From Dryas octopetala (Eukaryota > Streptophyta > Magnoliopsida > Rosales > Rosaceae), in assembly GCA_963921425.1 (NCBI GenBank), contig OY992839.1:14115409-14179408 (forward strand): 64,000 nt of DNA, in the 5' to 3' direction. The notes beneath the pieces were generated by a model. The model worked only from the letters and a program-made list of their open reading frames with translations. It was not told the DNA's origin and did no database searches. The translations under genes were made by a program, and so were the position numbers. Below, in pieces: positions 49,001 to 61,541 of the stretch (the first letter of the stretch is position 1; the number at the start of each line of letters is the position of its first letter).

Positions 49001-52000
49001 TCTTGTTAATTTGTTCTATGTTTATGCCAATGATCAAGTCAATGTTTTCAGTCCAGAAAGAAAAAAAAAAAAAAAGTAAAGATCAAGTTGATGTTCAGTA
49101 CTTGTAGTTTTTCTTTCGTTACATGCTTTGTAAGTAACCAAATTCTTAACCTCTCTCATATATGTTTTTCTGTTGTAGAATATTTTTCACCACTTAATAA
49201 AACATTATTTCATAAAGAAAAAAGAAAAATCTAGACTATTATTAATAAAGGTCCATTGATTTTAATTACTAAATTTCAATAATTTTTTAGTTTAGATATT
49301 AAAATTAAATAGCATTTTTAGATTAGGTATTAGTTGAAAAGTCAAACAAAATAATAAAGTAAAATGTATTAGAATTTACAAATATTACATCACATGCCAC
49401 TACAATAAAAAAATAAAAATAATATTACATCACAAATATTACATTAATTTATACTATATTGTATTAAAAAAAAAATCAATCCAGTCACAATTTAATTGTG
49501 ACTGTCTTGGTAAATTGAAAGAGACAACTCACACCACTATACTATGTATTATTTTGAGTAAAAATATTGTTTTGACCTCTATTTATACTATATTGTAGTA
49601 TAATTTCTCTAAAAAAAAATTCAATTAAATCACAACTTAATTATGATTGTCTCACAACTTAGATGTAACTATCGTTCAGTCACAACTAAATTTGAAGTTG
49701 TGAGTGTCGTACAGTCACAACTAAATGTGAAGTTGAGACTACATTAACAAATTTTCAAGATAATATAAAAGCCTCAAGGGCAATTTTGTCAAAACTTTAT
49801 AAATTTTAATTAACATTCATCATATGTGAGCCAAAGGACAAAAAAGCTCAAATCAAAGGGGTCAACATATTTGTGACCTAATTTAAAAAATTACATTTAA
49901 ATTTAGTAATTCAATTGCAATATTATATAGTCTTTATGCTATACCAAAAAATCATTGAAATTTGATATTTAATCCTAATTTTTTATATTAATAAAATAGG
50001 AAAATATTACATCTAATGTTTGAAAGAAGTACGTAAAATGCTACAAACTCCAAAATAAATTTTGGATTATATATATCTTTTTTTTTTTTGGCCAAGAGAT
50101 TATATATATCAACTGAGATGAAAATGTTTAGTTTGTTAATATTATATGCAATATTATTTCTTTGGTGGCAAAAATTTTAGAAAAGTTTTGGTAGTATTTA
50201 ATTTAATTTAATTTTTTTTAGAAAAATAGTAACAAAATGTTTGATAGCATCATTGCTACAGTATTAACATGTTGGTGGGACATGTTATGATTGCATCATG
50301 GAAATTTTAGTGCTGCATTATTAATATGTATTCTCTGGAAGATAACACTTACATGGAGCTTTTACAAGTGTCCAATCTAGGTAGCCACATACATGCTGTG
50401 AAAATTAACTTGTCCCATGAGTTGGAGGAATATATTGCTCTTCATGGAAACTTCCTAGATATTAATTCTAGCAAACGTACCTATGAGGACCACCCCTGGC
50501 TATTTGTCTCGATCGATTTTGATTGAAAATATATTCTCAATTATACTCGTCTTTGATCTTAATCATACATTACAAATTCAAGAATTTGAGATTATGAATG
50601 TGACAGTAATCACACATTTAAAAAGTATTATGAATTAATATATGATTAAAACGCGTAAATAAAATTAAACACAGATGATCTGAATCTCATTTTTGATTAT
50701 GCATCTTATAACTGATTTTGTGTTGCAGAAACGACGTACCGTCTGTTGGTTAATTACGGCAAGACCTATCTTCTCCGCATAATCAATGCGGTGATGAACG
50801 AAGAACAATTTTTTGGCATTGCCAACCACAACATCACAGTTGTCACTCAAGATGCGGCATACATAAAGCCCATAACCACCCCCTACATCTTCATAGCTCC
50901 AGGCCAAACAATGGATGTCTTGGTCACCACAAACAAGCCTCGCAGCCAATACTACATAGCCTCCACTCCTTTCGTTGATGGCGATGTTGACTTCAACAAC
51001 AGCACCACTAGTGCAATACTTCAATACACAGGCAACTATAGCACCCCATCAACCATTCCCTTTCCAAATCTTCCTAGTTACAATGATACAACAGCTGCTT
51101 CAAACTTCACCAAACGTGTAAGGGCTTTGGCAAGCAAGGAACACCCTATTGTTGTCCCAACAAACATCACAACAAAGCTGTTCATCACTGTCTCAGTGAA
51201 TGAAGTTCTTTGTGCCAATGCTTCATGTGATGGGCCTAATGGAACTAGGCTTTCTGCGGCCTTGAACAACATTAGTTTCGTGACCCCAGCTATTGATATT
51301 CTGCAAGCATATTATGCGTACGTATGATTAATTTTCGAGTAATGCTATTGAGATTATTTTAACTGACCACCTTGTGGACCATCTTTTTACAGGAGGTTAA
51401 AGGGAGTTTACAACAAAACTAGCTTCCCAAACAAGCCACCTTATGTTTTCAACTACACGGGAGACGTGGGAAACAACACATTATATCCAACCCTAGCCAC
51501 AAAGGTGAGGTTTATCAAATATGGTGAAGAAGTTGAAATCATTTTCCAAGGGACCAACATTCTTGCCCCTGAGAACCATCCTATGCATCTCCATGGGTTC
51601 AGCTTCTATTTGGTGGGAACAGGTTCTGGGAATTTTAACAAGAAAACTTCGCCCAAAACCTACAATTTGGTTGATCCACCAGAAATAAACACAGTTGGAC
51701 TTCCAAAGAATGGATGGGTTGTTATTAGATTCGTTGCTGATAATCCTGGTACGTACGTTCTATATATTATATATAAAAAAGTAATATTTTATTACTACAG
51801 TCCAATAATATAACAATGCATCTTATATATGTTATTAGACTTAATCTAAATGCTGATTATATTTCAAAATTGACTAATTTGGTAACATAAGCATTTTATG
51901 TTATCGATCGGAATGTGTGTCAAGAGAATACTTACATATATTAATTGGTACCTAATTGATGCAATTGATATACATCTCACTTGTGATATACAATTAATTA

Positions 52001-52515
52001 GGTACATGAATAAAAAAGAGACTTTTAGTTACGGGCACCTTAGTTACAACAAATGTTACGTTTAGTCACAAGCTGTCACTAAATATAGATCTAGTAACAA
52101 TTTTTGACTTGTTACTAAATCCTCGGTTGTAGCTAAAACTATTAGTAACAGAATTTGTTGTAACTAATAGCCTATTTAGTCACAACTATGACTTTTAGTT
52201 ACGGGGTTTTTAGTTACAACACAGTCACAATGCTTCTTGTGACTAAAACATTTAGTCAAAAGATTTACATTTTTAGTAACAAATTGTGTTGTGACTAAAA
52301 CCTTACTTTTTGTAGTGACATTTTTCAAAGATGACAATGCTAGTTAACTAAATGAAGGTTAATAATAATTTTCAGGAGTATGGTTCATGCACTGTCATTT
52401 GGAAAGACATTCCAGTTGGGGAATGAACACTGTGTTCATAGTGAGGAATGGAAAGACCAAGAATACAACCATGCTCCCACCACCTGCTAACATGCCTGCT
52501 TGTTCCAAATCTTAA
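46026..52515 (+). CDS. Laccase B (multicopper oxidase), 7 exons
   Basis: Exons: 46026-46133, 46324-46475, 46680-46924, 48471-48596, 50729-51317, 51393-51748, 52376-52515; introns are GT-AG and the joined frame is open for 571 codons plus TAA. It has the same exon pattern as gene A, its tandem duplicate. The signal-like N-terminus is followed by KPTTHYYDF, three residues longer than in A. Copper ligands are all present: HWHG (86-89), WHAH (130-133), HPMHLHG (469-475), [12 protein letters not shown] (531-542). Exon 3 is identical to that of gene A, while exon 5 differs at roughly a tenth of sites by eye. Its role is expected to be secreted phenol oxidation, as for A; the changed promoter suggests different expression. 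Confidence 0.95.
47546..48115. mobile_element. TIR element in intron 3 of laccase B
   Basis: This is the counterpart of 27003-27513, with ends ggtaaacgacatttttggtg and, on the other strand, ggtaaattacattttttgtt. It is present in both copies, so it is older than the duplication. Confidence 0.6.
52008..52317. mobile_element. CACTA-derived MITE in intron 6 of laccase B
   Basis: It is absent at the matching place in gene A (ggtacattttttaaggg). In B, 310 bp are inserted between copies of ACAT at 52004-52007 and 52318-52321. The right end, ctttttgtagtg, is the CACTA terminus in reverse. The interior repeats 'tttagttac' and 'gtgactaaa' on both strands, so it can fold extensively. The left terminus is eroded. 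Confidence 0.7.
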
Positions 52516-52669
52516 ATTTTGAAATGGTACTTTTTGTTCCATCTCAATATATATAATATATTTCGTTATTTAGACTTGATTTGTAATATTAATAATGTAA
52601 GCCCTATATTTTTGTGATGCTAAATTATTCTGGCAAGAAATTTAGCCGCAAAATTTTATTCTACCAAAG

Positions 52670-52828
52670 TGTTTTAGGATTGATAATTCTGAATTAATTT
52701 TATTCATCCCTTGAGGGGTATTTATTCAAGTACACAAACGCTCTTATTTACACTAGGAGTAATTACACATATCACACTTATAATTCTTAATATTATATGT
52801 AAACCCATAATAACTAAGAATCCTAACA
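52670..52828 (-). repeat. 3' LTR of the copia element
   Basis: 159 bp with TG and CA ends, matching 55329-55486. Confidence 0.85.
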
Positions 52829-55328
52829 CTTCCCCTTAAGTTGGTGCATAGACATCACACATGCCCAACTTGCTAAGAGAACTAGTAAAAAGTCTTCCAG
52901 ACACAGCTTTAGTAAGAACATCAGCTAATTGGTCTTCAAACTTCACGAATGGGAAGTAACACAATCCCAGCTTCCAACTCTTCTGTCATGGCCTTGGTCC
53001 GACCACCTTAGAATCTGCTAAAGCATCTTGCAATTTACTTGGTACAGATACAAAAGATAATTGATGTACCAAAGATTTATAGGACTTGGATATATAGCCT
53101 GTGAGTAGACACATGGTGATTAATGGAATGCTTAACTCTAGCTTTTGGATCAAGTTCATAGGAAGTAGGTGGTACACCTCTATTTGATCGAGGTGGAAGT
53201 TTATATTGACTAGGTTCAGGTTCAGACTCAATTCTAGCATTTATACTATTAGATTCAAAACTAGGGATATAATGTACCTCTTGATGAAAAATTGGAGATG
53301 ATTGCACAAGTGGTAAGGTTGAAGGAGTCCAACGGTCGCCTAAACTCAAGAACACTTGACGAAGTCCGATTAATTAGATATACAGCAGAACTCAAAGCAT
53401 CGCCCCATAAAAATGATGGAACATTACCACCAATCAACAAAGCACGGGCTACTTCCAGTAAATGTCTATTCTTACGCTCTACAACACTATTTTTTTATAG
53501 AGTGTAAAAACAAGTAGTCTGATGAATGATACCCTTGGACCCAAGGAACTCAGATAATCCTCTATTTATGTACTCACCACCTTTATCAGAACACAAGACA
53601 CGAATGGTGAGATTAAACTGAGTAAGAGCCATTTGATAAAAAAAGTTTGAAGACATCACACACATCACTCTTGTTATGCAGGAAATAGACCCATGTCATT
53701 CTGGTGCAATTGTCAATAAAAGTAACAAACCAACGAACACCATTATTAGTAGAAAGTGGGGTAGGCCCCTAAACATCAGAATGTTCCAAACCAAAAGGAA
53801 TTTCATTTTTATTAGCACTTGAGTAAAAAATAGTGCAATGACTTTTAGTTAACACACAAGTTTGACATTTGAAATTCAAAAATTACACCCAATAAATGAA
53901 GACGGAAACAATCTCCTAAGATAACTAAAGGAGGGATGACTAAGACGCCGATGCCAGAGCCAGATCTTCCTCTTATTTTCTTCTAATGTGACTACACTAA
54001 CTTGAGAAGCTTAATTCACACCATCCAGACCAGCTGTGCCACCATCCAGATAATACAAGTCTCATTTTCTCCTACCACTGCCAATCTTCTCCTTGGTATG
54101 AATGTCCTAAAACATATAGTGAGTAGGAAAGAAAATAGCTATGCAATCAAGAGATTTAGTAAGTTGACTCACATACAACAAATTGCAATTTAAAGAATGA
54201 CCAAATAAGGTATTGGTTAAAGGTAAGGAAGCAATAGACACAGTGCCTACTTCAATAACAGGAGAGGACACACCATTGACATTAGTGATGAACAATTTAG
54301 GGCTATGATGGGACAATGATTGAAAGACATATGTATCACAAGTCATATGATTTGATGCACCTGCATCAATTATCCATGCATTGTCACAAGAAACAGCAGA
54401 AGTACTTAAAGCAAAATTAAATATACCTAGCCTGGCAGAAAATTCAGAAGCAATAACAGAATTTCCCTTAGGAGCCGGTTCAATCACCTTGGAAGTTGAA
54501 GTTTCTGGAGATGCCTTCTTCCCCTTTGGATGCCAGTCTAGAAAATCATGGAGATAAAAGCATTTATCTACCATATGATTAGTACCCTTGCCGATGTTGA
54601 ATTGCATCAATTTCCTGCCACAGTTTCTGTAAAGCCCCATTATATTCAACAACAGACCGACCATTCTGACGAGTAGACATCACTTGGCAATGAAGCGTAT
54701 ATAGCTTGGAGGAATCTTGATTTACGGAATATTGTCGCTGCAGCGCCTCCCAAATCTCCTTTGCTGTATCCAGTCAGATCAACAATGAACACACATCCTT
54801 AGTCATGGCATCTAGCAGCCAAGATTTCACCATACAATTGTCATTCTCCCAAGCATCAAATTTAAGAGAATCAGGGTCTGTAGGAGCAACATATGCACTA
54901 GAAATCAAATTCTCTAGTGTAATCAAGGAATCATTGAAGGAGACCGGAGGAAGCGGAGATTTAGATGAGTTGGAGGAGCCTTCGACCTTCTTTCCATCAA
55001 CCTTTGACTGTTCAACATCACCCATGATTGATTAAGGTAGTAAGCAGCAGAACAAAAAACGAACACACGAAAAACCTGCAGTGCCGAGCGATCGGCAATA
55101 CAGCGAGCGCTCGGTGGCAAACGTCGTCACGAATAGCAGCAGTAGCAACCCGAGAAGCCCTCCTTCAATCCGAATGAGCAATCTCTAGAGAGCACAATAA
55201 CATAAGTTTTCTGGAAAAAAACTTGATGAAAACCCAAGAATCAAGAACAAATACCTAAAACACAACCAAAAACAAAACTTTAAGAGGAATGAATAGGAAT
55301 TTTGGGTGGCTCTGATATCATGCCAAAG

Positions 55329-55486
55329 TGTTAGGATTAATAATTCTGAATTAATTTTATTCATCCCTTAATGGGGTATTTATACAAGCATACAAACTTT
55401 CCTATTTACACTAGGAGTAGTTACACATCTCACACTTATAATTCCCAATATTACATGTAAACCCATAATAACTAGGAATCCTAACA
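55329..55486 (-). repeat. 5' LTR of the copia element
   Basis: 158 bp, next to the primer binding site. On the plus strand it starts tgttaggattaataattctg and ends cctaaca. Confidence 0.85.
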
Positions 55487-55525
55487 TATTACAGCACTTT
55501 CTTTAGAGATTTAGCCTAGTTCTGA

Positions 55526-56250
55526 ATTTTGCAACAAAGGAAGAAGCAAATAAAGAGGTTTGAATCACTAGAATTTTTTATTTCACGTTCTGTCCTATTA
55601 TGTAGCGAATTTCATTTTCTTTTATGGATAAAGGATTGGTTGAGTTTGCTAGGTTAAGGTAAGATGGTTAAAGACATTCGCTCGTTAATGGATTGCCTAT
55701 CATTGAAAAATGGTCCAAACATGTATGTATATGCTCGTTAAAGATTGGCCTTTGTGTTCTTATTTTTGTTTTAGGTAAGAATAAAACCAAAGCCTTGATT
55801 TTTAAATGTTGTTCCTTTCTTTCAATAAAACATTTTTACATGCATGTTTGATTCTGTATTTTTGTGCCAAAGATCTCGGTCTCAAATTTTTATATATGAA
55901 ACTACCCTCCTTGGTGAAACTTTCAAGAGATAAACCTTTCTTTCCTTATGTGATATCTTGAATTGCGAGTTATCCTAAAGTTTAAGTCATTTTGCTGAAA
56001 ATTTTCCTTAATTTAGTAACTAATTAGCTGATTCATGACAGAATACCTTAGGTTTATTAATTCATCATTAAGAAGTAGAAAATAGACTTATTAATCATTT
56101 TTGTTAGAAAGAAAAAATCGGAAAAATAGCTTAGTGGGCAATTGCACCACTTAACCCCATATACGTAAACGCTAACTGCCACAACAACAAAAAACAAAAA
56201 AACAAAAAAACCCCATATAAATGCTGGCATTTTTCATAGAGATTGGTCCA
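55526..56250. other. Intergenic DNA upstream of RPL8
   Basis: AT-rich sequence with no gene; a CAAAAAAC-type simple stretch lies near 56185-56212. It links the laccase B block to the RPL8 promoter. Confidence 0.5.
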
Positions 56251-58032
<1,782 letters not shown>

Positions 58033-59162
58033 GATTGATTACTTGCTAAACCTGATAAGAGTTATTGAGATTACGGTTTCTATTTATCTGAATTTGTTGT
58101 TTTGGGGTTGTTTACTTTATCTATAAATTTTGTTCCAGGACTAGTGGGTTCATTTTGTGGTAGAAATTTTGTTTGGTTGATCCTTTGTTTTATGCTTAAG
58201 CTATAAAAAAGGGCAACTCCATTAAAGTTTTAACTTCAAGTGACTTTTCAATCTACAGATATCCTTCATAGCAGCTAGAAGTTGAAACCCATTTTATTTT
58301 GGCACTATTTTATTCATGGCTCATTTCTTCAATGTGAGGTATCTTTGCATTATTCATATGCTTGGTATCTTTAATGTCATTTGGAGAAAATCCACCATTA
58401 TGAGGCAGTAGGGCAAGTTATATTGCACACTATAGCTGTTTTACTCTCTCACTGCAATACCAAAACTAAGCCCTGTCATTCAGCCTTTAACAAATGCCAC
58501 AACATCCAATGTTCTTATAAATGCATCATTCACCTCTCTTATCAACGAGTTAACAACATCAACTAGGATTTGCACTAGTTTTCCAGAGCCAATTCCTACG
58601 AAACACTAATTTTGATCTTACTCTATCTCATTACTTAGTGACATGTAGGTAGAAATTTTTCCATGTCTATGTAATTACATATCCAATGTTCTTATGCAAG
58701 TATTTGTCAAAGGAAAATTATAACTTCAAACATACAAATTGTTAACAACTGGCAATGACAAATGGTTTTCTCTTTTGTTTTCTCCTATTCTCTTTTTTCT
58801 CCTTGATTATTTTTTGCAAGCATAGAGATGGTGGCTTTTCTCACCCCATATTCCTCTCATCGGACTGTCAAGATGTCCAACTACCTATTTGGTGGTCTGG
58901 TGAGACAAAAAAAAGTAAGAGATGAAGAGGTGCAGCCTCTAGCGAGGGCGGAACAGGCCAATGAGGTTGTCTGCTACCACAGTAGTGTGACGACCTCACC
59001 AAATTTTACCATAGATGGAGATTGCATATTTTTCTCTTTTTTTTTTTTTTTCATTAATTATTTTAGAAATAATTAATGGTTCAATTATTTTCATGCCACC
59101 CAAAATATATTTCAAATTTCACATTACCGCCCAAAACTTTTCTTGTTTCAGGTTGCCCACCT
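58033..59162. other. RPL8 3' region and intergenic DNA
   Basis: The first 200 bases are T-rich and likely hold the RPL8 3' UTR. No gene is seen beyond. From about 59060 the sequence (accgcccaaaac, ttgcccacc) looks like the left part of an older repeat into which the next element inserted. Confidence 0.45.
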
Positions 59163-59171
59163 ATAACTTAT

Positions 59172-59818
59172 GGGGGGGGCTATGCGCACCACCCCATTCT
59201 GCTGAGTTGACCACCCCCCTAATTTTTTGCCCATTTTTGCCCATTTTGCCCTCCTCTCCTCCTCCCCCACCCAGCCACCACTCCCCCACCGATCCCCTCC
59301 CCTCCCCAGCCCGCCCCCAGCCAGCCCGCACCCCCTCACCTCAAACCCCGCCGCCGTCGCACCCATCCCCAGCCCGCCCGCACCCCCTCACCCAAGCCCA
59401 GCCCCCGTCGCACCCATCCCCAGCCCGCCCGCACCCCCGTCGCACCCATCCCTAGCCCGCCCGCACCCCCTCACCTCAAGCCCCGCCGCGACCCCCGATC
59501 TGGAGAGAGAAGATGGTAGACAGAGGGGAGAGAGAGAAGATGGCAGAGAGAGGGGAGAGAGAGAGAAGGGAGATCGGGCGGCGGGGAGGGCTGGGTGTGG
59601 GCGGGGTCGATCGGCGAAGGGGAAGGCTGGGTCGCGCCGGCGGCGGGGAGGGCTGGGTGGGTCGCACCGGCGGCGGGGAGGGCTGGGAGGGGTGGCCGGC
59701 CAAATTGGAGGGGCTGAGTTTTTTTTTTTTAATGCAGGGGCAAAATGGGCACAAAGGGGTAAAAATTTAAGTGGGGTGGTCAACTTAGTGGATTAGGGTG
59801 GTGTTCATAGCCCCCCCC
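59172..59818. mobile_element. GC-rich Mutator-like element
   Basis: The ends ggggggggctatgcgcacc and, from the other strand, ggggggggctatgaacacc begin an inverted repeat of about 75 bases (continuing through gttgaccacccc and gcccattttgccc). It is flanked by the perfect 9-bp duplication ataacttat at 59163-59171 and 59819-59827. The 647-bp element is very GC-rich, with direct Pro-coding repeats (tcgcacccatccccagcccgc) on one side and GA-rich sequence on the other. Frames are open on both strands, but no protein family is recognised. Confidence 0.88.
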
Positions 59819-59827
59819 ATAACTTAT

Positions 59828-61541
59828 TTATTTGTTCTAATTTACCACTTTATGTCAGGAAAGTCAACAACTCCATTAATCCTATGTGGCATTGGTGGGT
59901 CTATTTTTTTGCAAATGTAAGATGTTACATAGACAAAAATCAATAAAAAATTGTTTAAAAAGTGATTTAGAAAAAAAAAACATTAAGTTTAATGAGAAAT
60001 ATAAAATCTGAAATATGAAAAAAAAAAAAAAAAACCAAAATTCCAAACCACAACACAGGTCCTAACTTATAGTCATAGCAGCCAAATGGTCATTAGCTCC
60101 TTATTGTTCCCTAAAAACATTGCTCACAGTCACACACAGAATTAAATTTCAGATTTCGAGAGTTCAAAACAATAGAAATTTCGATTTCGGTGGAAATTTA
60201 AACTTTTAACAAAATTTCTATAATTTTGTTTAGATAATATTTTGAAACCTCAAAAAAATGAAAAATTTCAAGGAAATTTTTAAAATTTAATTTCATGCTC
60301 ACACAGAAGTACAGAACACAGGTCCAATTTCTGTTTATTAATAAGTGTTTGCATCCATCAATCAGACTTAGTAACGGATGGTTAGGATTAGAAAGCCGTG
60401 GGCTGGTTCCTTATGGGCCGTATTTCTTACACTATTGGGCCTCATCCAATTCTACCTTTGGGCCCACAGCTGCTTACGGGCCGAACTATAATGCGGTCTT
60501 ATTGAAATAGTTTCCAAAAGTTTATACGCCGAAAGCGAGGCAATCCACCGCGCACACAGTAGCTGCTTTGCTTTTGCCTTTTCATATATTTTTGTATTTT
60601 TGTGGCTTTTCAGAGAAAAAAGAGAAAAGAAAAAGAAAAATAACATAAATTTTTACTTTTTTTTTTTTTTTTTTCTGGTCTGATAATTTTATACTTTCGA
60701 CTTTAAACTTTTATTTTTATTTCCTTCTGGCATTTTCTTTTTTACCAATACAGTGAAATCTCTCACAACAACAATTCCGGTGGTCAAAAAAAGTGGTTAA
60801 AAGGAAGATGCCAAAATTACAATACAAGAAAAGTGGAAACCAAAACAGAAAGATGCATTGTTCTCACATGGAGAAATACCAAAAGGTATCTTTGACAAGA
60901 TATATTAAAAATAAGATACAGATACAAAGATCTTAGTATTTTAATACATTAAAAAATCTCTCCCCAATGAATGAAATATAAAAATAAACCATGTGATTTA
61001 CTGCAATGCTCTTATAATATTTAAAAATAATGTCAAGTTCACCAAATTTATTCACCAAATCTGTTTATTGTCAAAAACAAAAGTCTAGACTGAATATTTT
61101 GTGAACAACACTTAGTGAATAAATTTGATAAAATTAGTAGTACCCAATATATATTTTTTCATGTGGAGGAGGAGGGAGATTTTAGCTTTTTTCTTCCAAC
61201 AAGAGCATTATAGTCTTGAAGATATCAAAGTTATATGACATGGTTGAGATTTATACCATAAATTATTAGTGAAAGTTCATATAAATAATAATATAAAACT
61301 TCTGATAAGCAGTGAACAATAATTCCAATCCCCATAGCAGACTGTACCTAATTTGATGTAACAAAAAGTCCACCTAAAGTTCTTAATGGCTGGTAATTAT
61401 CTACGTGTACAAGAAAGTCACTGTACGTCAGCTGCTTTTGTAACCATAGTTCAAATATAAGAACACCACCAGACGATCTAATGCTATAAGAAGCAGTCTC
61501 ACACATTTTGGGAGAGAGTAGAAATCCATAGCACTCTGAAA
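59828..61541. other. Intergenic DNA with an orphan promoter-like cluster
   Basis: Positions 59828-59900 look like the right part of the older repeat split by the element above. At 60399-60484 there are five GGGCC/GGGCT motifs, described in the findings. The rest is AT-rich with A and T runs, and no gene is supported. The last 150 bases are the laccase C promoter, with only weak TATA candidates (aatataag near 61454, ctataaga near 61484). Confidence 0.45.

Larger units (their letters stand above)
52670..55486 (-). mobile_element. Ty1/copia element, internally deleted, fossil
   Basis: Short LTRs at 52670-52828 and 55329-55486 (about 10% different by eye) enclose 2.5 kb. It reads on the minus strand: the primer site tgatatcagagcc, matching the usual initiator-Met site of copia elements, is next to the right-hand LTR (about 55308-55320), and a polypurine stretch aaggggaag is next to the left-hand LTR. 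Parts in order are gag (about 54700-55030), protease (DAGASNH, about 54300-54430) and an integrase part (about 53500-54000). Reverse transcriptase is not seen. It is broken and internally deleted. No clear target duplication. Confidence 0.85.
37494..55525 (+). repeat. Segmental duplication, copy B (laccase B)
   Basis: This is the counterpart of 23813-31790. Matching sequence runs from 37494 to about 37850, is interrupted by about 6 kb of other repeats, resumes near 44090, and continues through gene B to about 55525, past the copia insertion at 52670-55486. Confidence 0.78.

Noticed and set aside
50326-50526. Open frame in intron 4 of laccase B
   Set aside because: It is intronic and not preserved as coding in copy A.
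59172-59818. Long Pro- and Arg/Gly-rich frames as proteins
   Set aside because: Open frames on both strands follow from GC-rich simple composition inside a transposon; there is no family match or splice context.
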